Assembly: GCF_020687695.1 (NCBI RefSeq)
Contig: NZ_JAJEWL010000001.1
Span: 434,001-498,000 of the forward strand
DNA from: Pusillimonas sp. MFBS29
GTDB taxonomy: Bacteria; Pseudomonadota; Gammaproteobacteria; Burkholderiales; Burkholderiaceae_B
Length of the DNA stretch: 64,000 bases
Reading direction: 5' to 3'
The notes under the pieces are model-generated. The model was given only the letters and a program-made list of their open reading frames with translations, made no database searches and was not told the origin of the DNA. How positions within the stretch are numbered: the stretch's first letter is position 1; every line of letters starts with the position of its first letter. Shown piece by piece: positions 46,971 to 55,787 of this stretch. The translations under genes were made by a program, and so were the position numbers.

Positions 46971-48470
46971 TCAGGCATGGTCGAGCAGATACTGGACCAG
47001 CATGGGTACCGGACGACCCGAGGCGCCTTTGTCTTTGCCGCTGCGCCAGGCTGTGCCGGCAATATCAAGGTGCGCCCAGGCATAGCTTTTTGTAAAGCGT
47101 GACAGGAAGCAGGCAGCTGTGACGGCACCTGCGGGTGGCCCACCGATATTGGCGATGTCGGCAAAGTTGGAACGCAGCTGTTCCTGATAGGCGTCGTCGA
47201 GGGGCATGCGCCATGCGGTGTCGTTGGTTTCGCGGCCGGCTTGCAGCAGGCCTTCGGCCAGGGCGTCGTCGGTGCTGAACAGACCGGTGTTGACATTGCC
47301 CAGCGCCACCACGCAGGCACCAGTCAGGGTGGCAACGTCGATGACAGCTGCCGGTTTGAATCGCTCGGCATAGGTCAGGGCGTCGCACAGGACCAGACGG
47401 CCTTCTGCGTCGGTATTCAGGATTTCTATGGTTTTGCCCGACATGCTGGTGACGATGTCGCCTGGCTTGTTGGCGCGTCCGCTGGGGAGGTTTTCGCAAG
47501 AAGGAACGATGGCAATGACGTCGCGATCGAGTTCCAGTTCAGCGATCGAGCGCATGGTGCCCAGCACACTGGCTGCGCCGCACATGTCGTATTTCATTTC
47601 GTCCATATTGGCAGCCGGCTTGAGCGAGATACCGCCCGCATCGAAGGTGATGCCTTTGCCGACCAGTACGATGGGCGCCTTGCGGTCTTTGGCTGCGACT
47701 TTCGTGCCGGCAGTGTGCTTCAGGACAATGAAGGCAGGAGGTTCGTAGGAGCCGCGGGCAACCGAAAGGAAGGAGCCCATTTTCAGGGCTTCGATCTGTT
47801 TCAGACCCAGGACTTCTGCCTTGAGGCTCTTGAATTCCTTGCTTAGTTTCTTGGCCGTGTTGCCCAGATACGTGGGTGTGCAGACGTTGGGGGGCAGATC
47901 ACCGAGCAAGCGGGTGAGGTTCATGCCGTTGGCAATGGCCTTGCCTTCGCGCAGGCCTTGTTGCGCTTCATTGGCCTTGTTGCGGGCGACCCATAGGGCG
48001 ATTTTCCTGAGCTTGGGGGCCGCGTCGGTTTTTTCGCTTACCGTGGCGGTGTAGCGGTAGGTTGCGCGGCCAGCTGCGATTGCAGCGGCTTTTGCACGGC
48101 TGCGCAGTTTGACGTTGCCGCAGTCGATCGACGCCAGGGCCGAAACGCCTTCTGTAAGGCCGGCATTTGCGCAATAATTTGCAAAGACGAGTTCTGCGCC
48201 GGCATGGGTTGCGGCGTTATAAGTGTCTTGTTTGCCCAAGCCGACTAAAATGACCCGGGTAGCCACAACACCAGCAAGGTTTCTAAGTACCAGATGGGTA
48301 TTGGGCTTGGCCTTGAATTCGGCGTTGATGACGGCACGCAGTGCGCCGTTGCTGGCATTGTCCAGGACGTCGGCGGCAGGGCTCAGGATGCCGTCCGAAA
48401 AAACGCCCACGGCGAGGGCTGCTGTTTTGATTTGATGCAAAGAAGCAGTGGTCTGTGTGCTAAATTCCAT
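46971..48470 (-). CDS. pepA: Leucyl aminopeptidase PepA
   Basis: 499 residues, M17 family. The metal and catalytic region is visible in [31 protein letters not shown] and the signature [10 protein letters not shown]. It removes N-terminal residues and in E. coli also binds DNA. The start at 48470 (MEFSTQT) is preferred over an upstream codon. Divergent from lptF, as is usual. Confidence 0.97.
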   Translation of the reverse strand: MEFSTQTTASLHQIKTAALAVGVFSDGILSPAADVLDNASNGALRAVINAEFKAKPNTHLVLRNLAGVVATRVILVGLGKQDTYNAATHAGAELVFANYCANAGLTEGVSALASIDCGNVKLRSRAKAAAIAAGRATYRYTATVSEKTDAAPKLRKIALWVARNKANEAQQGLREGKAIANGMNLTRLLGDLPPNVCTPTYLGNTAKKLSKEFKSLKAEVLGLKQIEALKMGSFLSVARGSYEPPAFIVLKHTAGTKVAAKDRKAPIVLVGKGITFDAGGISLKPAANMDEMKYDMCGAASVLGTMRSIAELELDRDVIAIVPSCENLPSGRANKPGDIVTSMSGKTIEILNTDAEGRLVLCDALTYAERFKPAAVIDVATLTGACVVALGNVNTGLFSTDDALAEGLLQAGRETNDTAWRMPLDDAYQEQLRSNFADIANIGGPPAGAVTAACFLSRFTKSYAWAHLDIAGTAWRSGKDKGASGRPVPMLVQYLLDHA

Positions 48471-48527
48471 TCCAGTTTCCAGTAGGTGTCGAGACAAGAT
48501 ACTTACGATTATCCCGTATATTCTCTC

Positions 48528-49646
48528 ATGTCACTATTCAAACGTTCAGTTGTCTCCGAAATCATGAGCCACGCCGGTGTCGTGTTCTCGACGCTGCTGG
48601 TCGTTTGGTTGAGCGTTTTGCTGGTCAGGTTGCTGGGAGAAGCGGCCAACGGCACCATAGGCGCCAACGTGGTGTTTGGTCTTGCCACGTTTTCCAGCAT
48701 CACGGCTTTGCCGGTCATCTTGTCGGTGTCGCTGTTCATCGCGGTGTTGACGACGGTTACCCGTAATTTTCGCGAGTCCGAGATGGTGGTGTGGTTTGCC
48801 AGCGGGTTATCGCTGAAAGACTGGATCCGCCCTGTGCTGCGCTGTGCGGTGCCGGTGGCGATCATTATTGCGGTGCTGACGCTTATGGCGTCGCCCTGGG
48901 CTTATCGTCAGATCAGTGAGTACCGGCAGCGTTTTGAGCAGCGCTCTGATTTGTCGAAGGTGACGGCGGGGCAGTTCATAGAAACGGATGATGGCGCCCG
49001 TGTTTTCTTTGCCGAGGAGCCTGCCGAGCCTGGCGAGGAGATGGGCAAGATTATTGCCAGGGTGGTGTCGCCGGATTGGCTTAGCGTGGTCACGGCGCAA
49101 AGTGCGCGTATCCAGACCGAAGATAACGGGGATCGCTTTCTGGTGCTCAGTAATGGGCACCGGTATGACCTGAAGCCCGGTGCACCTGATTTCCGGCTGA
49201 TGGAGTTCGAGAGCTATGGCTTCCGGCTCGAAAGTGATTCGGAAGCGAGTTCAGCCGAGGCGGTGCGCAAGATGGCCGAGGGTCAGATCAAGGCCAGGCC
49301 GACGCTGAGGTTGTTTGCCGACAATACGGATCAGTCCAGGTCGCAGATTATGTGGCGTCTGGCTTTGCCGCTGGCGGCGCTGAATCTTGCGTTGCTGGCG
49401 ATTCCGCTGGGGGCGGTGAATCCCAGGCTGGGCCGCTCGGGTGATTTCCTGATCGCGGGGCTGGTGGGGTTGTTGTATATGAATCTGATCAATCTGTCGC
49501 GGGGGTGGATAGGGAGTGGCCAGTTGAATTTCGGCGTGGGGATATGGCTGGTGCATGCGATATTCACGGCGCTGATGTTTTATATGATGTGGCGCAAGTT
49601 ACGGGTGAAGGCGCCCAAGGATCCTGGGCCGGCGTCGGCGGCCTGA
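48528..49646 (+). CDS. lptF: LPS export ABC transporter permease LptF
   Basis: 372 residues. Three N-terminal membrane helices, a periplasmic beta-jellyroll (about 140-250) and three C-terminal helices, as in YjgP/YjgQ proteins. It works with LptG and LptB to extract lipopolysaccharide. Its normal partner gene lptG does not follow: the gene ends before a large palindrome and degraded sequence. The last 250 bases are G-rich at third codon positions. Confidence 0.95.
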   Translation: MSLFKRSVVSEIMSHAGVVFSTLLVVWLSVLLVRLLGEAANGTIGANVVFGLATFSSITALPVILSVSLFIAVLTTVTRNFRESEMVVWFASGLSLKDWIRPVLRCAVPVAIIIAVLTLMASPWAYRQISEYRQRFEQRSDLSKVTAGQFIETDDGARVFFAEEPAEPGEEMGKIIARVVSPDWLSVVTAQSARIQTEDNGDRFLVLSNGHRYDLKPGAPDFRLMEFESYGFRLESDSEASSAEAVRKMAEGQIKARPTLRLFADNTDQSRSQIMWRLALPLAALNLALLAIPLGAVNPRLGRSGDFLIAGLVGLLYMNLINLSRGWIGSGQLNFGVGIWLVHAIFTALMFYMMWRKLRVKAPKDPGPASAA

Positions 49647-49700
49647 TCTGGTTCTATGCTGCTGGTACCTTTTGACGGGGCACGTGGCAGGTCAATTTTT

Positions 49701-49740
49701 TTGCAGCCTTTTCGGCTTTTTTGCAGCCTTTTCGGTTTCT
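49701..49740. repeat. Two 20-base tandem repeats after lptF
   Basis: TTGCAGCCTTTTCGG plus five T-rich bases occurs at 49701-49720 and 49721-49740. It lies directly before palindrome C. T runs may help end transcription from lptF. Confidence 0.7.
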
Positions 49741-49744
49741 TAAG

Positions 49745-49973
49745 AAAGCGGGGTGTCTCAGGGGCCGTTCCGGCTTCACGCGCTACGTCCCAGCTGCGCT
49801 GGGATACCCGATTTAGGCGGGGCTGGCGAGGCGGTTGCTGAACTCGCCCGAATGGGCAGCCACTGGCTGCCCATAAACGTCGGGCTCGAACAGCAGCAAC
49901 CTTGCCTCCTCGCCAGCCCCGCCTAAATCGGCGTGCGCGAGGCGCCTGCACAGCCCCTGAGACACCCCGCTTT
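49745..49973. repeat. Large palindromic intergenic element, copy C (family 1)
   Basis: Outer arms 49745-49765 and 49953-49973 are a perfect 21-base inverted repeat; inner arms 49810-49830 and 49909-49929 are a second one. The small hairpin TCCCAGC-TGC-GCTGGGA is at 49788-49804. Nearly identical to copy B in reverse orientation over about 200 bases. Left module 49769-49783 and right module 49930-49947 are shared with copy A, whose arms differ. Located between lptF and an integrase remnant. Confidence 0.9.
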
Positions 49974-50082
49974 TTAAGATATCGAATGGTGGAAGGCTGT
50001 TTCTTTGTTTCAAGATGACTCCAGGATCGTATTTCGCTGGACTACGCCAAGGCTGGATATAGCAGGTTTATCAATCACTTAG

Positions 50083-50409
50083 GCGAGTTCAACAAATGCC
50101 GGTGCCTTCCGGAACTTGCCCCTGCATCTGACGCATGGCGAACGCTATGGCGGCTGGAAGCGTGCGCTCAAGGCCGCTGGCGTGCCGCATGCTGGCGCGC
50201 ACGGCATCCGCCATCGGGCCACGACCGATATTGCCAACTCGGGCGTGCTGACCGAGGCGGGCAAGAGGCTCACAGGCCACAAGACCGTGGCGATGTTCAT
50301 GCACTATGTTCATACCGAGGGCAAGCCGGTGCGGGATGTGACGGAACTGGTGACGAATCGACGGTTGACGATTACCGGGGTATCCCGTTCTATGGAGGCA
50401 ACAGCATGA
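50083..50409 (+). pseudogene. Tyrosine recombinase (integrase) C-terminal remnant
   Basis: The readable part HGIRHRATTDIANSG...LTGHKTVAMFMHYVHTE matches box II of phage-type integrases: the HxxR motif, the GHK segment and a final tyrosine. The N-terminal DNA-binding part and the first catalytic arginine are missing, and a stop at 50080 closes the frame upstream. No intact integrase or attachment site is nearby. Its end overlaps the ATG of the DUF1016 pseudogene by four bases. Confidence 0.8.
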
Positions 50410-51389
50410 CAAGGAAAACGGCTGCGACAGTGGGGAAACCTACTGCCTTACCTGTCGGCTATGCCGGCATCCACGGCGGCATAGTGGAACTGCTGGATGC
50501 GGCGCGCAGTGTCAACAACCTGGAGAGTATGCGGCGTTTCTTTATCTTATAGCCTCCACCCCCAATTTCCCAGACAGTGTCTAGGAAATTGGGAAATGAG
50601 TCGTCTGCCGAGAAATCCCAGACGGTGTCTCGGAAATTTGACCTCTCCGAACTGGCCCAGGCCTTCACCCTGCCGTGGTCGGCCTACGTCCGGCTTCTGT
50701 CGGTCAAGGATGACCATGCTCGCCAGTTCTACGAGGCCGAGGCGCTGCGTGGCGGCTGGAGCGTGCGCCAGCTCGACCGGCAGATTGGCAGCCAGTTCTA
50801 CGAGCGCACGACCTTGTCCAAGGATAAGTCTGCGATGCTGGTCAAGGGTTCGGTGGCTAAGCCCGAGGATATCGTCACGCCCAATGACGCCATCAAAGAC
50901 CCGTATGTGCTGGAGTTCCTCGACCTCAAGGACGAGTATTCGGAGTCCGATATGGAGGCGGCCTTGATCCAGCGGCTGGAAGACTTCCTGATGGAACTGG
51001 GGGAAGGCTTCACCTTTGTCGGGCGGCAGCGGCGCTTGCGCATTGACCAGTCCTGGCATCGGGTGGATCTGTTGTTCTTCCATCGCAAGCTGCGTTGCCT
51101 GGTCATCATTGACCTGAAGCTGGGCAGTCTGACCCATGCCGACGTGGGGCAGATGCATATGTACTGCAATTATGCCAAGGAGCATTGGGTCTACCCGGGT
51201 GAGAATCCACCGGTGGGCCTGATTCTGTGCGCTGACAAGGGCCATGCCCTGGCCCGGTATGCGCTGGATGGTCTGCCGAACAAGGTAATGGCGGCGAACT
51301 ACCGGACCGTGCTGCCCGATGCCGAGTTGCTGCAAAAGGAACTGGAGAGCACGCGGCGGCTACTCGAATCTCACGGAGCGCCGTGCTGA
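50406..51389 (+). pseudogene. DUF1016 (YhcG-like PD-(D/E)XK nuclease) gene with amber stop and internal deletion
   Basis: One continuous frame from ATG 50406 to 51389, broken only by TAG at 50550. The first part (MTRKTAATVGKP...YAGIHGGIVELLDAARSVN) is the DUF1016 N terminus, but it jumps to NLESMRRFFIL, so about 50 residues of the N-terminal domain are lost. After the stop the frame gives FTLPWSAYVRLL, EALRGGWSVRQLDRQI and the nuclease core RVDLLFFHRKLRCLVIIDLKLG. A GTG at 50577 could start a 270-residue C-terminal product. Full-length relatives are about 340-370 residues. Part of the decayed island after lptF. Confidence 0.85.
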
Positions 51390-51528
51390 CCAGTCCGCGG
51401 TACTTGAGTATCACTTGTCCAAGCAAATACATGGCGGCCGATGCGCCGTCCTCATGCGAAGCCGTAACGGATCGAGTCAGCCCACGATTTAGCCCACGAT
51501 TCAGGCGCCCCGGTACTCGAGTATCTAA
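51390..51528. other. Gene-free stretch with short direct repeats
   Basis: AGCCCACGATT occurs twice in tandem (about 51479-51501), and CGGTACTTGAGTATC near 51399 recurs as CGGTACTCGAGTATC at 51511-51525, just before palindrome E. No gene seen; probably part of the same degraded island. Confidence 0.55.
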
Positions 51529-51754
51529 GCGCTGGGGTGTGCCGTGCCGGGTGGAGAGCCGTTTGAGCCAGCCGGCGCTTCGTCTGAGACGGGGGCGTAA
51601 GAGGGCGTGCTGTCTGAGGCATTCATCAGCCCACAGGCGGCTGATGAATGGCGAGTTCACGCCCGACCCCCGACTCGGGCGAGGTGCTGGGTAGTCCCGG
51701 CGCAGCCGGGACCGCAGCGATCGGCTCGTAATCCGGCACGGCACACCCCAGCGC
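51529..51754. repeat. Large palindromic intergenic element, copy E (family 2)
   Basis: Outer arms 51529-51550 and 51733-51754 are a perfect 22-base inverted repeat. The inner stem 51620-51631 with 51639-51650 matches that of copy D except for one C:G pair replaced by T:A. The small hairpin GTCCCGGC-GCA-GCCGGGAC is at 51694-51712. Modules 51599-51618 and 51651-51670 are shared with D; outer arms are unrelated to D. It lies between the DUF1016 pseudogene (+) and lysR (-). Between it and lysR, CATCGCTTAAGAAC-type sequence occurs twice (about 51788-51822). Confidence 0.85.
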
Positions 51755-51830
51755 CTTTAGAAACCCGAAGTATCCGCCAGGATCCACATCATCGCTTAAG
51801 AACGAACAGCATCGCTCAAGAACCTCCCGT

Positions 51831-52751
51831 CTACGGCAAATACCGCAGCGTACTGGCTTCCCCCTGCAGCAGCCCCTGATTCAACTGCACCGACTTCTTC
51901 AGGAAATCCCATAACGCCATCACCCGCCTGGAATGCCGCAGATCCTCGTGGCAATACATCCAGAAACTGCGCGTCACCACGATATCGTCTTCAAGTACCG
52001 GCTGCAGACGTTCATCCTGCGCGGCCATGAAACACGGCAGGATGGCCAGTGACTGGCCTTGCAACGCCGCATGGTACTGCGCGATCACGCTGGTGCTTTT
52101 GAAAATGACCCGGCTGTTGGACACGATATCGTCCAGATAGCGCAAACGGTCACTGAACAGCAGCTCTTCCACATAGCCGATAAAAGTGTGCCCGGCCAGG
52201 TCAGCCTTCTTTCGTACCGGCGCGCTGCGGGCCAGATAGTCCTTGTTTCCATAGAGCTTCAGCGAATAATCCAGCAGCTTGGTGCACAGATAGGGACCGC
52301 GCTGCGGGCGCTCCAGGGCGATGGCGATATCGGCCTCGCGCTTGGACAGACTGATGAAGCGGGGCACGGGCATGATGTCCAGCGTGATGGCCGGGTAGCG
52401 CCGCTGAAAATCGGTCATGAGGGGCGCCAGCACATAATTGCCGAATCCCTCGGTTGAGCCTACCCGCAGATGTCCTGACAAGGCCTGTGATTGCCCGGCG
52501 ATGTCCTCCCTGGCGCTGGTCAGCGTGCCTTCAATTTGCTCGGCGTAGGCAAAGAAACGTATACCTTCCTCGGTAAGGGTAAAGCCCGACGATTTGGATT
52601 TGTCAAAGAGCAGGGTGCCAAGCTCCAGTTCCAGGGCGTGTATGCGACGCGATACCGTGCTGTGCCTGACGCCCAGACGTAATGCAGCGGCGCTGACCCG
52701 CTGTGTGCGGGCCACTTCCAGAAAATATCGTAAACCGTTCCAGTCCAGCAT
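51831..52751 (-). CDS. LysR-family transcriptional regulator
   Basis: 306 residues. The N-terminal winged helix (LDWNGLRYFLEVARTQRVSAAALRLGVRHSTVSRRIHALELELGTLLF) is followed by a LysR effector domain from about residue 88. ATG 52751 is preferred over a TTG five codons upstream. Divergent from the binding-protein gene at 52906; the 154-base gap contains GTGCAATTTTT and GTGCAAATATT, a possible operator direct repeat. It probably controls the binding protein and mmsA (inference). Confidence 0.93.
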   Translation of the reverse strand: MLDWNGLRYFLEVARTQRVSAAALRLGVRHSTVSRRIHALELELGTLLFDKSKSSGFTLTEEGIRFFAYAEQIEGTLTSAREDIAGQSQALSGHLRVGSTEGFGNYVLAPLMTDFQRRYPAITLDIMPVPRFISLSKREADIAIALERPQRGPYLCTKLLDYSLKLYGNKDYLARSAPVRKKADLAGHTFIGYVEELLFSDRLRYLDDIVSNSRVIFKSTSVIAQYHAALQGQSLAILPCFMAAQDERLQPVLEDDIVVTRSFWMYCHEDLRHSRRVMALWDFLKKSVQLNQGLLQGEASTLRYLP

Positions 52752-52827
52752 GATTTCGTTGTGCAATTTTTAGCATTGAATGTGCAAATATTTTGATGGA
52801 ATTTGTTTTTTTACACAACTACACTGG

Positions 52828-52853
52828 GACAAGGGCGGTTTCCCGCCCTTGTC
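52828..52853 (+). other. Perfect 11-base hairpin in the leader of the binding-protein gene
   Basis: GACAAGGGCGG (52828-52838) pairs perfectly with 52843-52853 around TTTC. There is no T run. It lies about 50 bases upstream of the start and may stabilise or regulate the message. Confidence 0.55.
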
Positions 52854-52905
52854 ATGCCAGAAAGGCCTGACCTACAAAAAATCATAATGACAACGGAGAC
52901 ACAGC

Positions 52906-54117
52906 ATGCAGAAATTTTCTTTCTCATTGGCCGCAAGCTTGTGCGTGGGGTTGAGCAGCGCCGCGTATGCGGCAGCACCGCCGGTCAAGATAGGCATCCT
53001 GACCGACATGTCGGGTACTTACGCCGCGATGGGCGGGCCCGGATCGGTTGCTGCGGCCAAGCTTGCCGTCGAGGACTGTCTGGCGGCGGAATGCAAGGGT
53101 ATGGATATCGAGGTAGTGTCGGCCGACAACCAGAACAAGGCAGACATCGGTGCGGCCAAGGCGCGTGAGTGGTTTGACCGCGATGGTGTCACGGCAATTG
53201 CCGACCTGACCAACTCTGCCGTAGCGTTGGCCGTACAGGGCATTGCCAAGGAAAAGAACAAAGTGGCGCTGTTTTCCGGTCCGGCTACCACAGGGCTGAC
53301 CAACGACAGCTGTTCGCCCGTGGGCTTTCACTGGATGTTCGACGTGTATTCGCAGTCGATAGGCGGTGTGCGGGCCATGGTGAACAAGGGTGGCAAGTCC
53401 TGGTTCTTCATCACTGTTGATTATGCTTTTGGCCATTCCTTGCAGAAGGGCTCTGAAGAAATGGTCAAGAAGCTGGGCGGCACGGTGGCCGGTTCTGTAT
53501 TGCATCCATTGGGTGTCCCGGATTTTGCGTCTTATTTGCTGCAGGCACAAAGCTCCAAGGCTCAGGTCGTTGCACTGGCCAACAGCGGTGCCGACGTCGT
53601 CAATGCCATCAAGCAGGCACGTGAATTCGGTATTGTGGCCGGCGGCCAGCGCCTTGCCTCGTTGCTGATCTTCCTGTCCGACCTGCGTGCGCTCGGTCTG
53701 GAAAACGGTCAGGGCCTGACTTATGTCGATGGCTTTTACTGGGACTTCGACGATAACTCGCGCAAGTGGTCCGACCGCTTTGCCAAGGCTTTTGACGGCC
53801 TGAAGCCGACCATGACGCACGCGGGTGTCTACTCCAGTGTGTTGCACTACCTGAAAGCCGTGGCAGCCGCACAATCCACAGACGGCAAGGTCGTTGCCGA
53901 CAAAATGCGCGAAATTCCCATCGACGATCCGGTCATGCATAATGCTTCGATACGTCCTGATGGTCGCGTGATTCACGATATGTATTTGTATGAAGCCAAG
54001 AAGCCGTCGGAGTCGACTGGTGACTGGGATTTGTCCAAGCTGGTCGCCACCATTCCTGCCGAAGAAGCGTTCCAGCCTTTGTCCGAATCCACCTGCCCGT
54101 TAGTCAAGAAGAGCTGA
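52906..54117 (+). CDS. Orphan Liv-type ABC transporter substrate-binding protein
   Basis: 403 residues with signal peptide MQKFSFSLAASLCVGLSSAAYA. Mature part PPVKIGILTDMSGTYAAMGG is typical of Peripla_BP_6. It is a paralogue of the protein at 4578-5789 (shared QNKADI.AAKAREWFD, GGKSWFF and the ESTC.L.K end). No permease or ATPase genes are next to it, so it must use another Liv transporter. Upstream ribosome site CGGAGAC. mmsA follows after 101 bases. The ligand may be related to valine or branched acids, given mmsA (inference). Confidence 0.92.
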   Translation: MQKFSFSLAASLCVGLSSAAYAAAPPVKIGILTDMSGTYAAMGGPGSVAAAKLAVEDCLAAECKGMDIEVVSADNQNKADIGAAKAREWFDRDGVTAIADLTNSAVALAVQGIAKEKNKVALFSGPATTGLTNDSCSPVGFHWMFDVYSQSIGGVRAMVNKGGKSWFFITVDYAFGHSLQKGSEEMVKKLGGTVAGSVLHPLGVPDFASYLLQAQSSKAQVVALANSGADVVNAIKQAREFGIVAGGQRLASLLIFLSDLRALGLENGQGLTYVDGFYWDFDDNSRKWSDRFAKAFDGLKPTMTHAGVYSSVLHYLKAVAAAQSTDGKVVADKMREIPIDDPVMHNASIRPDGRVIHDMYLYEAKKPSESTGDWDLSKLVATIPAEEAFQPLSESTCPLVKKS

Positions 54118-54130
54118 CCGGGGGCGGGTC

Positions 54131-54168
54131 CGGCCTGCGTGGCACATCATGATGTGCCGGCGGGCCGG
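54131..54168 (+). other. Hairpin between binding-protein gene and mmsA
   Basis: GGCACATCATGATGTGCC (about 54151-54168) is a perfect 18-base palindrome, flanked by further CGGCC/GGCCG pairing. No T run follows; probably an intercistronic attenuating or stabilising hairpin. Confidence 0.5.
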
Positions 54169-54218
54169 GCAAGGATTATTTAATTTATATGCATCATGTA
54201 TGCCAGAAGGAGACCTTA

Positions 54219-55712
54219 ATGAGTGCAGTTCCACGTATTCCACTGCTTATCGGCGGTGAGCTTGTTCAGTCCAAGACTACTGAATGGCGTGACGTTATCA
54301 ACCCCGCTACCCAGGAAGTCGTGGCGCAAGTGCCTTTCGCGACGCAGGAAGAGCTGGATCTGGCGGTCTCCAACGCCAAAGAGGCTTTCAAGACCTGGCG
54401 CAACACCAGCCAGGCTGCGCGTACCCGCATCATGCTCAATCTGCAGAAGTTGGTGCGTGACAATACCGCGGCTATTGCAAAATCCATTTCGCTCGAGCAC
54501 GGCAAGACGCTGCCCGATGCGGAAGGCGAAGTCGGACGCGGGCTGGAAGTGATTGAACACGCATGCTCGATGGCTTCCCTGCAACTGGGCGAGTATGCCG
54601 AGAACGCCGCTACCGGTATCGATGTTTATACGCTGATACAGCCGCTGGGTGTCTGCGCTGGCATCACGGCCTTTAACTTCCCCATCATGCTTCCGTGCTT
54701 CATGTTCCCCATGGCAGTCACGGCGGGCAATACTTTTATTCTCAAGCCTTCCGAGCAGGATCCAAGTTCTACCCTGATGCTGGCGAAACTGGCTCTGGAG
54801 GCCGGTTTGCCACCCGGCGTGCTGAACGTTGTGCATGGCGGGCCCGACACGGCCAATGGCTTGTGCGATCACCCCGACATCAAGGCGATTTCCTTTATCG
54901 GCTCCACGCATGTGGGTACGGAAATCTACCAGCGCGCCTCCAAGGCAGGCAAGCGTTGCCAGGCCATGATGGGCGCCAAGAACCATTGCGTGATCCTGCC
55001 TGATGCCGATCGCGAAGTGGCGCTTAACCAACTGGTGGGTGCCGCTTTTGGTGCAGCGGGTCAGCGCTGCATGGCGACTTCGGTAGCCGTGATGGTGGGC
55101 GAAGCGCGTGACTGGCTGCCCGACTTCATCGAGCGTGCAAAGAAGCTCAAGGTGAACGTAGGTTCCGATACGCAGGCTGATCTGGGTCCGTTGGTTTCGC
55201 CTCGTGCCAAGCAGCGTGTGGAAAGCCTGATTCAGCAAGGCGTGGATGAAGGTGCCGAGCTGCTGCTTGATGGCCGCAACCTGACGGTGCCCGGCTACGA
55301 GAACGGCAACTTTGTCGGCCCGACGGTGTTCAACGGGGTAACGGCCAACATGACCATTTATCGCGAAGAAGTCTTTGGGCCGGTGCTGTGCGTGGTGGGT
55401 GTCGACACCCTGGAAGAAGCAGTCGAGTTCATCAACAACAACCCCAATGGCAACGGCGTGGCGGTATTTACGCAGGATGGCGGGGCTGCGCGTTACTTCC
55501 AGCACAATATCGATGTGGGTCAGATCGGCATCAATATTCCCATTCCCGTGCCTGTGGCATGGTTCAGCTTCACCGGCTCGCGTGCCTCGAAGCTCGGTGA
55601 CCTGGGGCCCAACGGCAAGCAGGCCGTGCATTTCTGGACGCAAACCAAAACCATTACCGCACGCTGGTCAGCGCATGCGGCGGGCGTTAATACGACTATC
55701 TCCATGAAGTAA
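54219..55712 (+). CDS. mmsA: Methylmalonate-semialdehyde dehydrogenase (CoA-acylating)
   Basis: 497 residues, ALDH superfamily. Catalytic Cys284 in GAAGQRCMATS. The general-base glutamate of ordinary ALDHs is absent; the region reads GAKNHCVILPDAD, as expected for MmsA. ITAFNFPIMLPCFMFPMAVTAGN is also diagnostic. It converts methylmalonate or malonate semialdehyde to propionyl- or acetyl-CoA in valine, inositol or beta-alanine breakdown. The start at 54219 follows GAAGGAGACC. Confidence 0.96.
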   Translation: MSAVPRIPLLIGGELVQSKTTEWRDVINPATQEVVAQVPFATQEELDLAVSNAKEAFKTWRNTSQAARTRIMLNLQKLVRDNTAAIAKSISLEHGKTLPDAEGEVGRGLEVIEHACSMASLQLGEYAENAATGIDVYTLIQPLGVCAGITAFNFPIMLPCFMFPMAVTAGNTFILKPSEQDPSSTLMLAKLALEAGLPPGVLNVVHGGPDTANGLCDHPDIKAISFIGSTHVGTEIYQRASKAGKRCQAMMGAKNHCVILPDADREVALNQLVGAAFGAAGQRCMATSVAVMVGEARDWLPDFIERAKKLKVNVGSDTQADLGPLVSPRAKQRVESLIQQGVDEGAELLLDGRNLTVPGYENGNFVGPTVFNGVTANMTIYREEVFGPVLCVVGVDTLEEAVEFINNNPNGNGVAVFTQDGGAARYFQHNIDVGQIGINIPIPVPVAWFSFTGSRASKLGDLGPNGKQAVHFWTQTKTITARWSAHAAGVNTTISMK

Positions 55713-55753
55713 GCTTATTACCATAAAGAATATATATTTATTTCTTTATTACC

Positions 55754-55759
55754 TATAAT
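55754..55759 (+). promoter_or_regulatory. Candidate -10 box for cysB overlapping the mmsA terminator
   Basis: A perfect TATAAT at the left foot of the terminator stem. No good -35 is seen in the AT-rich sequence upstream. Transcription from here would begin inside the stem, giving a leader of about 22 bases. Confidence 0.45.
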
Positions 55760-55787
55760 GGCCCTTAATGACTAAGGGCCATTTTTT
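55757..55787 (+). terminator. Terminator after mmsA, abutting the cysB start
   Basis: AATGGCCCTTA (55757-55767) pairs perfectly with 55773-55783 around ATGAC and merges into six T residues (55782-55787). The cysB ATG follows at once. The only Shine-Dalgarno candidate, AAGGG (55774-55778), lies in the right side of the stem. Confidence 0.85.

Noticed and set aside
49580-49951. Open frames of 60-136 codons through the palindromes (also at 23769-23978, 23794-24166 and 2222-2695)
   Set aside because: They arise from GC-rich inverted repeats, read on both strands of the same arms, have no ribosome sites and resemble no family; the same peptide appears in copies B and C only because the DNA is repeated.
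50550-50552. Amber codon in the DUF1016 frame as pyrrolysine or suppressed stop
   Set aside because: No pyl genes or suppressor evidence; an internal deletion in the same gene and a neighbouring integrase remnant point to decay.
49647-51830. Prophage
   Set aside because: Only a C-terminal integrase fragment and one broken nuclease gene are present; no structural, lysis or replication genes.
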